From: Druceiella hillmani
Taxonomy: Eukaryota > Arthropoda > Insecta > Lepidoptera > Hepialidae
Reading direction: 5' to 3'
DNA length: 64,000 nucleotides
Assembly: GCA_039881145.1 (NCBI GenBank)
Contig: JAYKKI010000007.1
Span: 43,376,001 to 43,440,000 of the forward strand
A model generated the notes under the pieces. The model was not told the DNA's origin, did not search any database, and saw nothing but the letters and a program-made list of their open reading frames with translations. Positions 34,085-47,680 of the stretch are shown piece after piece. The stretch's first letter is position 1. The number at the start of each line of letters is the position of its first letter. A program made the position numbers and the translations under genes.

Positions 34085-35030
34085 ATTATAAATAAGTCAA
34101 AAGTACGATTCAATATATATTACGTAGGTGCAGAGATTATGTAATCAAGAGAGAATAAAAAATTTCTCAAGGAAAATTTTATCTCGAACTTTTATTGGTA
34201 AGATTTTCTAGCGAGTTCTAAAACCAGTTCGAAAGAATACAATTTATTAAATAATTAAGCTTTTTAACTACTTTGATTAAGGAATCATATTTAGAATTTA
34301 ATTTATTTACATTTATATGTCATTCTCTTTTTTCCGTTTCACAGGCATGCGCACGTTTTAAACATCTAAACTTGAAGATTGTGCAGAATTAACTCAAATC
34401 GCTTTTCTCCAACATAACTTTCAAGAGATAGTTTCATTTAATTACAACTTTTCAAGCGATATTACATAATAATCGTAACTCTTTCATAATGATTAGAATA
34501 ACCGGCGTTATGAAATGGTAATACTATTTAAATTCACGCTAAAGACGAAAGACCTTTATTATAAATGCGCAGTGAGACGAGAAACTTCTCGCATAAATTG
34601 CCGTTCAGTATCTTTCTACCTACAAAACGCTCTCGAATAAATTGATTAGGATCTGAATAAATTCGATTTTCTCGGTAAAAGCGTGCGAAGAATTTTATAT
34701 AGATTCAAAATTGCGATGTTCCCGAATTGACGAATGAAATCAGTTAATTTTCTCCATACATCAAGAATGTAAATTCCCTTATGCAAAAGGTCATGGATAA
34801 TATCCCTATTGACGTCGATCGTGAGTCTGGCGTGATTTTCAAGATTTTTTAATAGTGTGGGAAGAAACATTGAACATAATCGAGATGTAAGAAGCGCCGT
34901 TAGAGATCGTGAGTTGAATTTTGTGCTAATGATTAATAATTGTACTTAAATATGGCGATGCTGTGTCAGTGACGCTTGAATGCTTGTGAAGCATTGTAGG
35001 TGGAAATCTGTGTGAAATTATTAAGCCTGT
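34085..35030. other. AT-rich DNA, one leftward open frame without known homology
   Basis: A minus-strand frame at 34646-34870 (74 codons, containing LLHKGIYILDVWRKLTDFIR) has an unusually even composition. It lacks clear flanking splice sites and is not recognised, so it is not called as a gene. Nothing else is seen. Confidence 0.3.
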
Positions 35031-35049
35031 ATATTTCATTCATTTTCAG

Positions 35050-35228
35050 CAGCAGGAAATATGGCTATTCGAATACTGGTCTCGGCAAGGATTACCGACC
35101 GACTCATTTTCAGTAATAATTTACAGTTTATTATTAAATATTTTTGTAACACTTCTTGCGTTGTTGCCAGCCACAAGAGATTGTTTTGGAAAAAAGCGAT
35201 CAACATTTTGATCCTAGTGGAACCTTAA
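35050..35228 (+). CDS. candidate downstream exon, frame ambiguous
   Basis: A strong acceptor-like site (tatttcattcattttcag, AG at 35048-35049) is followed by two long open frames. One begins QQEIWLFEYWSRQGLP and runs through a hydrophobic stretch to TGA at about 35214. The other is the frame that would continue the 33819-34001 exon in phase: it begins GNMAIRILVSARITDRLIF and stops at 35226-35228. Having both open weakens the case for either. It may be the 3' exon of a small two-exon tail, or chance. Confidence 0.22.
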
Positions 35229-37730
35229 GGAGTTTACCGAATTATTTGTGTGAGAGATAGCAGACCTGTTTCTACATAGCAGCTGTAAGACGAATTGTTA
35301 GGATTTGGCTTTGGTTTATAATGGCATTTTGGTTACAGGTTCTCAAGTAGCCTATGCATTGTTAAGTTGGTTGACGAACCAACTTCCAAATAGGGTTAGA
35401 TACATGTTACCTCGTTACACCTGCTTTCGGGTGAAGGTCAATATGTCTTTTCCATTTCTAATATTATGCCCGATGGTTTTCCATTTTCAATGAAAAAAAT
35501 TATTCTTTTTATCGGTCTCCATTAGAAATTGATCATATTAAACATTTACAGAAGTTTCATATTTTCCGTCATATTTATCGCTGGAACTTTTTCATTTCCT
35601 TCATATTTATTTTTTGATATCCTATTTTATCACCTTTTTTTGATTATCCCTTATTTATTAATGCTATTTCGAATTAAGCTTTTTGCCCTTCATGTTGATT
35701 TTATAGTATGGTTTATGAGAAAATAGACTGTGTCAGGTGGACGGATACCGCATAATAGGTATGTTTTTCCAGTTTTAATACGGAATATTAAAAACCAGTT
35801 TACACTAATATATTTCATAGGAGAGAAAGACTGGAAACAAGAAAGAAAAAGAAGAAGCTAATAAATCTTAAATTGATATTCAGATTAGTAGAGATACCTA
35901 TTAGAAGATTGAATTGACAAGAAAATTTTGTACTATTGTAATATCGTCCATTATCATCGAGAAGTGGATGTTCTCAATAAATTATATTTAAAAAAAGGAT
36001 TGTTGGTTTTGTTATTCAAATTGGTTTTCAAATGTGAAATTTTTTCAAAAGTGTCTTTGCTTGTTTGTTACTTTATAGCACTTCAAGAAATAAACATCAG
36101 TTCGTTTTTTTAAACCCTTACCAAACTTTGTCCACTAATAGAATTTATTATCGATTAACATACATGATAGTTTTCACCTCCAAAAAGTTACTTCAGGAAT
36201 AACAAAAAAACTTTTCTTAAGAACCAACACTGCTGTTGTTTTGCTTAAGTAAATAAATTTTTCATCAAATAATAAATTACTTATAATCCTTTTATTTTCT
36301 CTACACGATCATAAATTAATTTTTACCTAGATAAAGTCGCGAATAACATATAACACAGTTATATTTCGTCAAAATTCATAAAATGCCCTACCAGTATATT
36401 CAAAATTTCAACGTGTCTCTGACAGATGTCACAGCCTGTATAATAACCTCAAGTACACGTCACTCGCGTTGGATTCTCATAACAAGCTAACTTACTTAAT
36501 CATCAAATCTAACTTGTAATTGGACTTACTACGTAAACCATGCGTGAAACAATTGTTCAAATATCGTTACCACTGTTCCAAAAATATCTGAGCCTGTCCA
36601 ATTAATTAATCACTCTTGCGAGGCACACCGCTCACGCGTGAACAAACGGACGTTGATTGGTTCCAAGATGAGCAAGTTACTAGGTGCTTTATAGAATTAG
36701 CTTTCGGTTTTAGCAAAGGTTACCGACACCGATATTGATTGCTAAATATAAACATAAACAAAGCAGAAAATTCAACCTAATGAATTAGAGAAACAAAAAA
36801 ATTAAAAGGATATATTATTTCGTAATTATTGAATGTAATTTGCTTCAAGCAGATGTATCTGATCAAATAAAATTTTAATTCGTCGCTGGTTTCTAATATT
36901 CAGGATTATTGTATGATGATAGCCAAATTTGGTTTTATGACGTCATCACTCAGGAGGCTGACGTGACTTGAAGAGAGCTCGTTACTATGATAATTTGCGA
37001 TGGACCATTGTCAAACAAAATTTGTTTCGAGGTTTTATTTCGACTTTTGAATGATATAGTATTTTATAAATGAATTTTTGTAACGATGCACTTGATATAT
37101 ATTTTTTTCATTTATATCAATCAGCCTGAATTGATGGATTTAGAAATAATGCGGGCAAATTAGTCGGCTAACTGCAGATTGGCTACATTGAAATACCGTT
37201 GTCTCTTACGTACATACCTGGTAGCCAAGATGAAGCAATGTATCATTTTCTCGGCGAATGAAGCCCCGCACGACTTATTTGAAGTTAGCTTCCACTCTTA
37301 AACAGGGTATAAGGAATGAAATAAAATTATACTAAAGCGGCTTTGTTACGCTGAACAACAGGAATGGATAGTGCCTTTTCTTGAATTTGGCCTTCCTCTT
37401 CTCAACTTATTCCGTCCGAGTACCGAATTTTCTTCACATTTGCTTGTATTGTATTTTCTTTTGTTTGTACACAAATCAATTTTGAACGACTGTATAAATT
37501 AAGTCTATCTTTAAGCATTTTACAGAGAATGATCTCATCCATCAATTGCAACTATTGTTGTAATGTAAGTAATGTTGAAAAATAAAAATAAAATTACATT
37601 TTTCAGGACTTTTTTGGTTTTGCAGACGTTGAAAAAATGAACAAATACAATTTTCTACTACATTTGATGTGGTATTGAATTAATATTACGTAAGTTTCTT
37701 TTTCACTAACACGTTCAAAATAAATAGTCG
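35229..37730. other. AT-rich non-coding DNA
   Basis: No gene is supported. The short frames are driven by T-rich composition. 'tatgacgtcatcactcagga' at about 36938 holds a perfect CRE-type TGACGTCA palindrome. Confidence 0.4.
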
Positions 37731-37732
37731 AT

Positions 37733-37734
<2 letters not shown>

Positions 37735-37776
<42 letters not shown>

Positions 37777-37790
37777 TATATATTTATATC
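37735..37790. repeat. (TA)n microsatellite
   Basis: A TA run with two 'taaata' interruptions at its right end. Confidence 0.96.
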
Positions 37791-39420
37791 CAATTCAGCC
37801 AAAGAGATTAGAGAGAGATATTCTTTACGTAATAAATGGCCAAATGACAGTGTGCCCCCACATTGCGTGGACCTGTTGACGATGGACACACAACGTTCGC
37901 TTGTTTACCTGTTAACTTTTACGAGTAGGTATACATTTGAGTTTACAGAATTAGAGGCGGCGCTTGCAGCTTTCGGTGCTAACTACAGGGAGACTGATAA
38001 AGGTCTGTCAGCAAATTATTTGTTTAACAGTTTCGTGGAATTATGGGTGTCTGAAGTTTCATTCATATGAAGTATTGCTTGGTCTATTGATTACGTAATT
38101 AGAATAGTTATAAAGTCCACTTTGTTTAAATTTCGATCACTGACTAGTACAAATATAACATTCTGCTTTCAGGTCCTTTTTACACGAATATTCAAAATGT
38201 TAATTACAATAGTTGTATTTCAAATTGTATTTATTCTGTTATGTTTACATCCTAAAGTAAATCCACTAAAGTCATTAACAAAATTGGAATTTTGTGAGCA
38301 ATAACATAATGGCAAATATAAAAAAAAACAGTCAAAAGAAAAAGTGTTTATTTCATTGTTTAGAAGCTGGAAAGTTTTTATTTAATATTTGGAATAAACT
38401 ATAGGTACAAATCTGTACTATTTTGTAGAATAATTGCCAAATCTTCTTTCTTTCCTTGCCACATCTTCTCATTTGGCTAGTCAACGAAAATCTATGAGTA
38501 AAAGGAAAAAGTAAAGTTTTTAAAGTTCATTCAAGAAAATTTTAAACTTCGTAATAAAAATATAATGAAGTTTCGCATTTTCCTAATTGACTAAAAAAGG
38601 GAAATGTATAGTTTTTCAGACTTTTTGTTATAAATAGCACACGGATTGACTACTTTTTTTTTAAATTACACGCTTGAGATCTTTACAATCATATTTCTGA
38701 TTGTAAACATCTACACTGGATTGTAAACAACAACATATTTTTCTGGCGTGTAGGTAAGAGTCAATCTCTCCATAAGGCTACTGACGACTTTGCGATCAAT
38801 AAATAGTTGTTTTACATAAATTGAAGTACAATTTATGAAAAAAAGTCGAGTTAATAAATGATTGCAATTTACAATTTTAAATAATCTTTAAAAATATGAC
38901 AAGTGAGATTCCAGAATGTACACGGATAGGTATGTCACTGCTTGTAAAAATTAAATCGATACTTGATTAAACTGGAAAAATGTCTAATATGCACATTACT
39001 TTCATTGTATTAACGTATCGGGGACATTAGGGTAAGTGCAAAGCTGCAATGTAGGCTGTGTAGATAAAATACATTTTATTTTGGCACGCTGTGTTATTCC
39101 TCTTTGGCTATCCTTAATTTGTGGCATAGCTGGCTTATTTATGAAAGGGCAATCGCGTTAAAAGGAGAGAATCTTATTTAAAGTACTTCTCCAAACATAG
39201 CAGAGAACAAAAAACCTAGCTGGTTAGGTTAAAAACAAAAAACCTAGCCAGTTAGCTATACCAAGCACGAGTGGAACTCCCATTACGACACATTTAGGCA
39301 TTTATAAACATTTAATGGTGCATAGTATTCCTATTAAACTATTTACAAAATCTTAATTTTTTGGGACGAAAATATATTGCCTATTGATCTTTCACATTTA
39401 TATTTTTAAAAAATGCTTTA
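37791..39420. other. AT-rich non-coding DNA
   Basis: A 72-codon plus-strand frame (37852-38070) is less AT-rich at its start and has a donor-like AG/GTATAC at about 37927. No homology or partner exon is visible, so it is not called. The rest is featureless. Confidence 0.3.
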
Positions 39421-39424
39421 TTTC

Positions 39425-39790
39425 AGATGTAAATTAACGGTTTTATTTTACTTGTGCTAAGAGACCTTGCTTTTTGCCAAATGTCATGATTCTAGGTCAA
39501 CGGGAAGTAATATCCTATAGGTTTTGATTTATTTGCGAATGTCAAAATATGCGGCATAAATAGCCGTACTTTTAGGGTTCTTCTTGATTGCGTTGACTTA
39601 GAAGTCTGATTGAAGCTTTTACAGCTCCAAGGAACCGTAGACCTAAGTATTTAACATTAATTTCAACTTGATACCTCTATGCGTTCCTGAGGGAAAGGGT
39701 CTTGACAGACCGACAGACGGACAACGAAGTGATCCTATAAGGGTTTCTTTTTTTCTTTCAAAGCACCAACACCCATAAAGTAGGATTCCA
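39425..39790 (+). mobile_element. lepidopteran-type non-coding repeat (gacagacggacag family)
   Basis: 'tacttgtgctaagagacctt' and 'gccaaatgtcatgattctag' with 'gtcaacgggaagtaatatcc' are followed by 'cttgacagaccgacagacgg', then 'acaacgaagtgatcctataa' and 'gggtttc'. I recognise this phrase order from lepidopteran genomes. An unrelated stretch of about 140 bp separates the two halves, suggesting an insertion or rearrangement. It has no coding capacity. Confidence 0.6.
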
Positions 39791-42650
39791 TAAAAAAATT
39801 TCTGGTGCAAACTAACCAAAATAATTTCTGATAAAAGCTCTAGTCAAATATAGTCCTTGAATTTGTTCTGCTTTTTTCAAATATATGGTTGAAAAACTAG
39901 TAGTGGGGGGACGTACTGCAGATGACTTTGAAACTTAATAATTTAGAAAAAGGGGTTAAATAAGAGAAATGGAAAAATTTACATTAAATTTTTTTTTTCA
40001 TTTTCTGACACAAGTTACAAGCATTCATTGCTTCATACTCTCTTCGTATTCTATACCCCATGGTGGAACCGAGGATCGATCCTATGCATCAAGTATAGGT
40101 TCATTTATCAAGAATTTGCCACCAGGTTTGTTTCAGGCGGCAACGTCCATTTTACTTTAAGGGTTCCAATACAAAATGGAACTGAATTACACTCTATTTG
40201 CGGCTTTTATTTGGTCCAGTACCATCGTTCTTTACTACCATAAAATAAGGTCAAACGATTATTATTTCAGTTGGCTTTTTACTTAAAATCAGAAAATTAT
40301 CTGTATATTTTATATATGTATAAACATATATAATTTAATATAATTATTAATATAATTTATATATAATTTAATATAATGGTATAAACCTCGAATGCAAGAA
40401 GACAGGTAAACTAAAGAACTTTTTAAAGGTACAAACATTAGTAAGCATAACATTAATATTTTACTTTGCCGGGGAATAAGTTAATAATATTTTTAATATT
40501 ACCTTAATATGCGTACAATCAATGTGCAAACTAAAGTAAGCACTATTTATACTCTGACTAGTACTTTGATCGACTACATGAGATTGCTTTTGCAGAATTA
40601 AGTCCGCCTCATATTTAAGTTCTTTACATGTGAATATCCGTGTATATATGTATATGTATTTACATTAGTGTAGATCTATATATCTATGTGTGTATTATGT
40701 ATGACACTTTGTGTGTTAGTAATTAGTTCAGACAACATTTTTAATATATTTTTAATATTTCCTTAGTTTGCCCATTGATTACAGTCAATGTACAAAAAGT
40801 CAGGTACTATTTACAATTCTCTTAATATTTTGGTAACGGATATTTAATTGTCGTTTGGCCTGTAAGAATATATTTATTTTAAGAATATATTTATATTAAG
40901 AATATACACGCAAGAATATATTATAATGTTAACTTTTCCAAAACGAAAATTATTATTTAACACCCCTTTAATTACTCTCTGGTTCTACGATGTAGGTAAC
41001 GTTTTTTTAAAATTTCTTTACTGTTGAGTATTCATCCCTTTTATGGGGTGGATTTATTTAATTCTTTCTTAGCTGAGATCTTCTTAATCGTCTAACACTT
41101 GTAAGTCTTATTTAGAAGTTTTCAAACATACCGAGTTAGAAGATGAATTGTGAATTCGAAATCGAGTTGGTAAAAAAATGCTGCAGAAATAGAAATGTAA
41201 TAATTACTTTTTGGTTGCTACAGATATAATGAAAGTGTAAAGGAATTTTATAAAAATTAAGCGTCGAAATGTCTGTCCAGAGGTTTAAAGACCAAAATAA
41301 CTTAATTTTCAGAAATATCGTCTGTTACTTCTTTACTTCAAAACGGGAAACCTATCGATGGTGTTACTGAAAATTCCACTGAATTAATTTGTTTATGTGA
41401 AAAATATATTACGACAAAAATGTCATATCGCATCCACTAGTGGATTAAGTAATCCAAAGTAAGAATGAATATTTATAAGTTTATGTCGTACACGCAACGA
41501 TGCAAGTCTTCTCGCCGACACATAAAAGGACGGACTTGAACATCAATAATCGATATATTGAAATATTAAAATAAACAGAAGTGACACTATAAAAATGGAA
41601 TCTAAACTCTCGAACAACACTTTTACTCTGGACACTTGTAAATCACGTAATAAAGAGATTCCCATCTTTTTATTACGTGATATATTAAAATATTTGACTA
41701 ATTCCTATTAATAGCAGATGCGTTATAATACATGCTTTTTGCATCGTAACACCGGGATTAAATAGCTGTTAAACTAAAATCGTTGTTTAAAAGAATTTAG
41801 TTAATAGGAAATAAAGCGTGATTAAGAAACAATATTACGTGGGCAACAATATTTTAATAAGCCAACTTCTAACTCAAGCAATTTAATCAGCCCACATTAA
41901 ACATTGCATCATTATATCGTTCAACAGTTAAACCGATGTGAAACGCTATAAAGGAAATTAAACTAACTTCCTCTTCTGAAGATTGCGTTGGGAAAATCTT
42001 TTTTTCTTTGTATTTTTAATGTATATAAAAATAAATGGGAGAGAAACAAGATAAAAGATATGAACACGAACCTATGTAATAAATCTAATGTCCACGTAAA
42101 AATTTACTATAAATTGGATTTCCAGTTTACTTATCTTCAATCTCCTGTTTTTCACTTTCACACTTTGTTGCATTTAAATAACAGGCGATAATGGGTATTT
42201 CGCAGAACGTAGGTTTCGGTTCCAACGTTATGCTGTGCATATGAGGCTGAAACATATTTTGAGGTGTTTTTCTTTTTTCCAATAAGTGTGAAAGAAAATT
42301 TGCTTAACCAAATTTGTAGCACTTAAGATTCTTTTTAAAGATGTTTCATTTGTATACTTTTCGAGCAAGATGAATTTCAGGGATTTTTTAAATACATTTA
42401 AACTTCGTCCTTTTGAAACTATAGAACTAGTTTACAAACTTAGATTTTTTGTCTAGATTTAGACTTAAACTAATTTTGTGTCAAGTTTTATTACGAAATT
42501 CAAAATTCGATACATTCACAAAGGAACTGAGAGTATATTTCCACTTCGGATTAATTAAATAAAAACAAAATTAGTTGATCTAATATTTGTTTCCCTTAAC
42601 AAGCATTACTTTTAATGAAATTTCTTTATTCTTTTTGATAAAGGCGAAAC
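39791..42650. other. AT-rich non-coding DNA
   Basis: Two overlapping plus-strand frames at 39969-40243 (63 and 71 codons) cover a slightly GC-richer patch but show no motif. 'atataatttaatataattat' text near 40325-40380 is low complexity, and 'aagaatatatttat' is repeated near 40865-40920. Confidence 0.35.
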
Positions 42651-42654
42651 TTTT

Positions 42655-43030
42655 TAAATGAAGAAACTATCTCACTTCCCGATGGTAACTCACTCAAGAA
42701 CGGGACAATATCAGTCTAGTTGCTCCTTCGTTACGTTGCAGAGCGGTCGTGACACAACGTCCGTTAGACGACAATCGCTGCGCTCGCGAGCATTTGACCT
42801 TACGGTAAGGTTTATAATGCAATACGAGGCAGGGTCAACCGATCGATTATGCACGGTGGATACCCAGCTGAGAGACCATTATAGTCGCATTCTCGCGCGC
42901 TGTAGATGCGCAACGAAGGCAAACGCTGAATAACTTGCACCAGCCGCGATGGCTTTTTTGTTCGCGCTGTAAATAAATAAGCCAAGGCGAGCCGAACTGT
43001 ATAAGTGCTTTTGAATACGTGTGTAATTGA
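42655..43030. promoter_or_regulatory. GC-richer island
   Basis: A 91-codon plus-strand frame (42658-42933) is Ser/Arg-rich and has no recognisable motif. The block is CG-dense (cgctgcgctcgcgagcattt; cattctcgcgcgctgtagat) and stands alone in AT-rich DNA. A regulatory block is more likely than a gene. A single-exon micro-protein cannot be excluded. Confidence 0.28.
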
Positions 43031-45385
43031 TCATAACGATCACGTAGGAAGCGTGTTATATTGATTTAAAGGTCTGCATGAGGTTGCTGGGTAAATATAT
43101 TGACATTGGACATTTGTTAAGAAGCTGTTTATGTCATCGTCGGATGCATGGCTGGTTATGGGTGTTTTAAACGTCGATAGTGGTTAGACGGCCTAAGACG
43201 ATTCTGTGTTGTGATGTATTAAATTGATGACTTCATTCCAAAAAGGAAATATTCCATTTTGAGACAATACATATTTTTAAAAGAAGTTTATTTTTATAAA
43301 TTAGTTATGGGTATTAATTAAACTCTTAACCTAATTTGCGCCTTAAATCAACTCGAAAATCATATTTTTTAGACAATAGCGTTTAAAATTTTAATATTCA
43401 ATGCGTTCTTCGTGTGGAAGATGATTAGGGAAAAAATTATGTACTTACATAAGTGATGTATATATTTACATATCTACCACCATTTTATAATCTACAGGTT
43501 ACACGGAACGCTTTCTTAGCTCGTATTATTCTCGTATCAACTCTGTTCCCAATTTCTTTTTTTTTTGAGATAGGTCAGTTTCATTCTGAAGGTGCAATAT
43601 AAAGACGTTAATAAACATATGTGCTGAACGGGATATTTAAGAACGGATTCCTGTTTTGTCACTATATCGATTGTATAAGTACTTTATTACTACGTGTCTT
43701 CGTTTCCGGTGATAAAATGAATGAGTCCATCGGAAATGGATAGAATTACATGGGACATTTGGACGTGGAAAATCCATATTGTCCGATACAGTGAAAAGGA
43801 TAGCTTCGTCTTTGATCAGTCGCTCCGTTTTTCGACAAAAGTTTTCTCCCATTTTCATTTTCGACCCCATCTGCTAAATGCGACTCCAACAGCAACGAAT
43901 TTACCCTGAGACACCAGTAATTTTTAAGCCATTTTTCAACTAGAAAACATAAACTTATACGTATAATATAACACGATATGGTAATTGCATATTTAGACAA
44001 CTCACTGACATCTTCCTTGTGACATATTCTGTCAGTTAAGAGTAGTTAGCACACATATGTATGTTTAAATTGTGTCAATAGTTCATAATTAAAATGACCT
44101 CTGTCACACTTGTCCTTCTATTGTTGAATAAATACTACTAAAGCACCATCATCGATCGTGTGCACAAATGTTAGCCTAAATATTTAGCCGCTCTTATGCC
44201 AAAGTCGCTGAGTTCGTATCTCAACCCATCCAGGGAGAATTTTAAAGTTACAGAATCATTAAAGTCATAATGTAAGATCTTTTTTTTTCGAGTATTTTAC
44301 TCGACAAAATTGTTTCGCGTATGACGTCATTTTGGAAATCTAAAGATTGCAAGAGAGAAATATATTTGACAACATTTCAACTATTGATATCAAATCGATT
44401 CCTGATATAAAAAAGGATTACTGCGATTATGTTTTTATACAGGGAAAATTTAAATTTTTCATCAGCAAAGTTGAAAAGAGATTTAGTAAATCAATGAAAA
44501 CATTTTCCGGTCCAGAAATATTTGAATTGCAGAGTTGGACAATTTTTATAATAATAATTTATTTTTAAACCACTTCATCATTCTCGGAGATATAGACATT
44601 TTTAGGCTGTCGAACTTTAGATTTAAAAAAAAACGAAAAACTTTTAGGACAACTTTGGTGTCTGTCGATCTGTTTGTCCGTCGAGATTCTAATAGTTTCA
44701 TACCGTGATATCATATTGTCGTAAAGCTTAGTAAATAGGTATGTATTTTACAAATATTTTAAAAAATCAGTTTGATACGCAATAATTCCATATATAATTA
44801 CAAATGAATAGTATTTCTCCTTTACTTGTGCTGTGAGACCTTCCTTCGTGCCAAATTTCAAGATTCTAGGTCAACTGGAAATAGCCTATATGCTTGATGA
44901 TTTTGCAGCAAGTTAATATTAAAATACATATGAAGGGCTACATCTTGGAATACCATTTAGTCAGTAGTTATGTTTTTAAATGACTATGGTATAACTTTAG
45001 TATTTGATATTAATCCTAATTTGATATCTAGGTACGGAACTCTAAAAATTAATATAATTATGAAAATATTAATTTAATAATGATAATTTGCGTTCTACCC
45101 TGGTACGTAAGTAACCTATGCATACGGGGAGATAGGGCAAAGTACTTTAATGAAAAGTCGGCAGACTTCGTTGTTTGACACGGACAAGTACCAGAAAGAA
45201 AGCAAAATAGTAATACACTTTATTCCTAAATAAAATAAGACACAACGAATTCGTACAGCACATTTGTAAAGGTATAAGGTTGTATGCGTGGCGTATTCGA
45301 GGTATAATGTATTATCATCACAAAGCTCTCTCAAAAGCTCAACCGTCTTACTTTGCCTTAGTTATATTCTACAAGAATATACATA
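43031..45385. other. AT-rich DNA with a fragment of the gacagacggacag-type repeat
   Basis: 'gtgccaaatttcaagattct' then 'aggtcaactggaaatagcc' at about 44850-44890 is a partial copy of the repeat at 39.4 kb. 'ctgtcgatctgtttgtccgt' at about 44662 is a related fragment. Frames at 43637-44000 on both strands overlap and have no motif. No gene is supported. Confidence 0.45.
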
Positions 45386-45389
45386 AAAT

Positions 45390-46020
45390 GTATGCTATAA
45401 CAGAGAGAAGGGGAATACATTTATTATTATAGCCACTTATATGTTCATAGAAATTTGATAAAATTTGCCACGGTATATAGTTTGATGGTCTGTATTGTAC
45501 GCTAATGAAACGTATGCTATAATGGTGAGAAAGAAAATTAATTCTTTATTATAGCCACTCATATGTTCATAGAAATATGTTAAACTTCGCCACAGTTTGA
45601 TAGTCTGTATTGTACGCCAATAAAATGCTTGCTAGTTAGAGAGAAAGGAAATCCATTCTTTATTATAGCCATTTAAATGTTCATAGGAATTTGTTAAATG
45701 TTGCCACGATATGGTCTGTATTTTACGCTATTAAAATATATGCTATAATAGAGAGAAAGGAAATCCATTATTATAACCACTTATACGATCATACAATTTC
45801 GTTAAACTTCGCCACGGTATGTAGATGGTCTGTATAGTACAGTAATAAAATGTATGCTCTAATAGAGAAGGGAAACCCATTCTTTATTAGCCACTTATAT
45901 GGTCATAGAAAATTGTTAAATTTCGTCACGGTATGTGGTTTGATGGTCTGTATTGTACGCTAATAAAATGTATGCTATAATAGAGAGAAAAGAAATCCAT
46001 TATTTATTATGGCTATATAA

Positions 46021-46098
<78 letters not shown>

Positions 46099-46262
46099 TA
46101 GATATTTATGAAACTTTACCATGGTGTATAGTTTGATGGTATGTATTATACGCTAATGAAATGTATGATATAATGGAGAGAAAGGAAATCCAGTCACTTA
46201 TAGGTTCATAGAAATTTGTTAAACTTCGCCGCGGTATGTAGTTTGATAGTCTGTACTGTAAG
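45390..46262. repeat. ~115-bp tandem array, about 7 copies, with internal (TA)n
   Basis: The unit is 'atgctataatagagagaaag' then 'gaaatccattctttattata', 'gccacttatatgttcataga', 'aatttgttaaacttcgccac', 'ggtatgtagtttgatggtct' and 'gtattgtacgctaataaa'. Copies begin near 45391, 45511, 45626, 45738, 45850, 45968 and 46161. A TA run (46018-46095) has expanded from the 'cttatatgttc' position of the sixth copy. Confidence 0.94.
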
Positions 46263-46741
46263 CTATGGGGTACCTACAAATTATCAACGGATTAGCCTAC
46301 ATATTTCCTAATTTCTTTCATGTCTTTTTAGAATGTATTGAAAACCATAGATTTGTCAATAAAAAAACAATGGATTTTTCCTGCCTTTCTTTTTCATATC
46401 GAAAGAAAGGCTACAAAAAAATATTTTCTGGACTTTATTTAATAAAAAAACCACTTTTTTTAAACACAAAGTGCTAAGTGTTAAAAATAAGACGTAAAGA
46501 TGTAAATTAAATGAAAAAGAAAATTCTGGAAAAGATGTTTAAAACTTGATATCTGATGGAGATCGGAAGTAGTCTTTTTTCAAATCGATTTGAAAACATT
46601 TATTTCGATTAAAAAAATGAGAAAATAAACTTGCACTGAAAACCTTCATCGAAACTCGTTATCCTTAACTTCTAAACTTAGTCCAGTATTTATTTATAAA
46701 AAATACAACAGAATCTTCGTTTATTAACTATAAAAAAGAAA
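46263..46741. other. AT-rich non-coding DNA
   Basis: No gene is seen. The 70-codon frame at 46265-46477 is T/A-driven. Confidence 0.4.
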
Positions 46742-47145
46742 TGAGCCGTCACGGGACGCCTGGCAGATGTGAAACATCGTGTTCGTACAAGTAATATGCA
46801 TAAAAGACAAGATTGTTACAGGAACTAAATATAGCATAATGAAAAAATAAAGTATTACGAATTTCTTACACAAAATGGTGACTTTATTTAATAAACATTT
46901 ATTTACAATTAATACAAAAATAATAAAGCACAGGTTATGTGCACCGTAGTAAACAACAGCGTCGAACTGAGTGAGGAGGGGGTCGCGTAGTCGGTTGCGC
47001 ATGGCGACACGTCGCCATACGGTACACTCTACTACATATAGACTATATATACCTTAGTATAGCGTGGCGACCCGTCGCCACGGTAAGTGTCGCCACGCCA
47101 ACGATCCGGTTTATACCTGCACCTATAGATGTTTCACATCAATAA
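46742..47145 (-). mobile_element. LTR-like 0.4-kb element, copy 2
   Basis: This is nearly identical to 14046-14453 over its full length, with the same two boundaries. It starts tgagccgtcacgggacgcct and ends gatgtttcacatcaataa. The main difference is a shorter 'tatatacatatatac' segment. Agreement of both ends in two unrelated flanks defines the unit. The high identity implies fairly recent activity. Confidence 0.65.
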
Positions 47146-47680
47146 TAATAGAAGGATATTTACTGGCCATTTAAATTATCAAGAACTATTTATTATAACT
47201 CTTAATGCAATTTTGTGTCTAAGATTTTTTTCTTTTCTGATTAAATAAATATATCAAAATTAAATAACTAGATAGAAAACAATGAGAACAGAAATGATGA
47301 CGTTCATGGACGTATGTACGGGATCAACGACTATTACGATCTACTCTCAGCGGTAAATCGACGTATATTTGATGGCACAAATAGTAAAATATTTAGAAAT
47401 CAACAGAACCATGTAATTACGGTCTTCGTTGGCAAAAAAGATCCAACGAATGCCTGGATACAGAGGTAAAACAGATGACCGCCAGGGGGAGTCAGAATTT
47501 CATTTATTCCGAGCCCGCATAAAAGGGTCACTAATATTTTGTACCATACGCATAATACCTATCAAAATAATTACGTCCCCTGAATGTAACCCCAGGGTGT
47601 CGACAAACGAGCAAAAATAATTACAAGCAAAAAGCTGCAGACACCAAAGTTGAAAGTTTAATAAAACCTCCTCGAAAAGT
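47146..47680. other. non-coding DNA
   Basis: A 63-codon frame (47429-47620) has no recognisable motif. Nothing else is supported. Confidence 0.35.

Noticed and set aside
34646..34870. 74-codon minus-strand frame with even amphipathic composition
   Set aside because: It is protein-like in look but has no recognised motif and no convincing splice sites, so coding cannot be supported.
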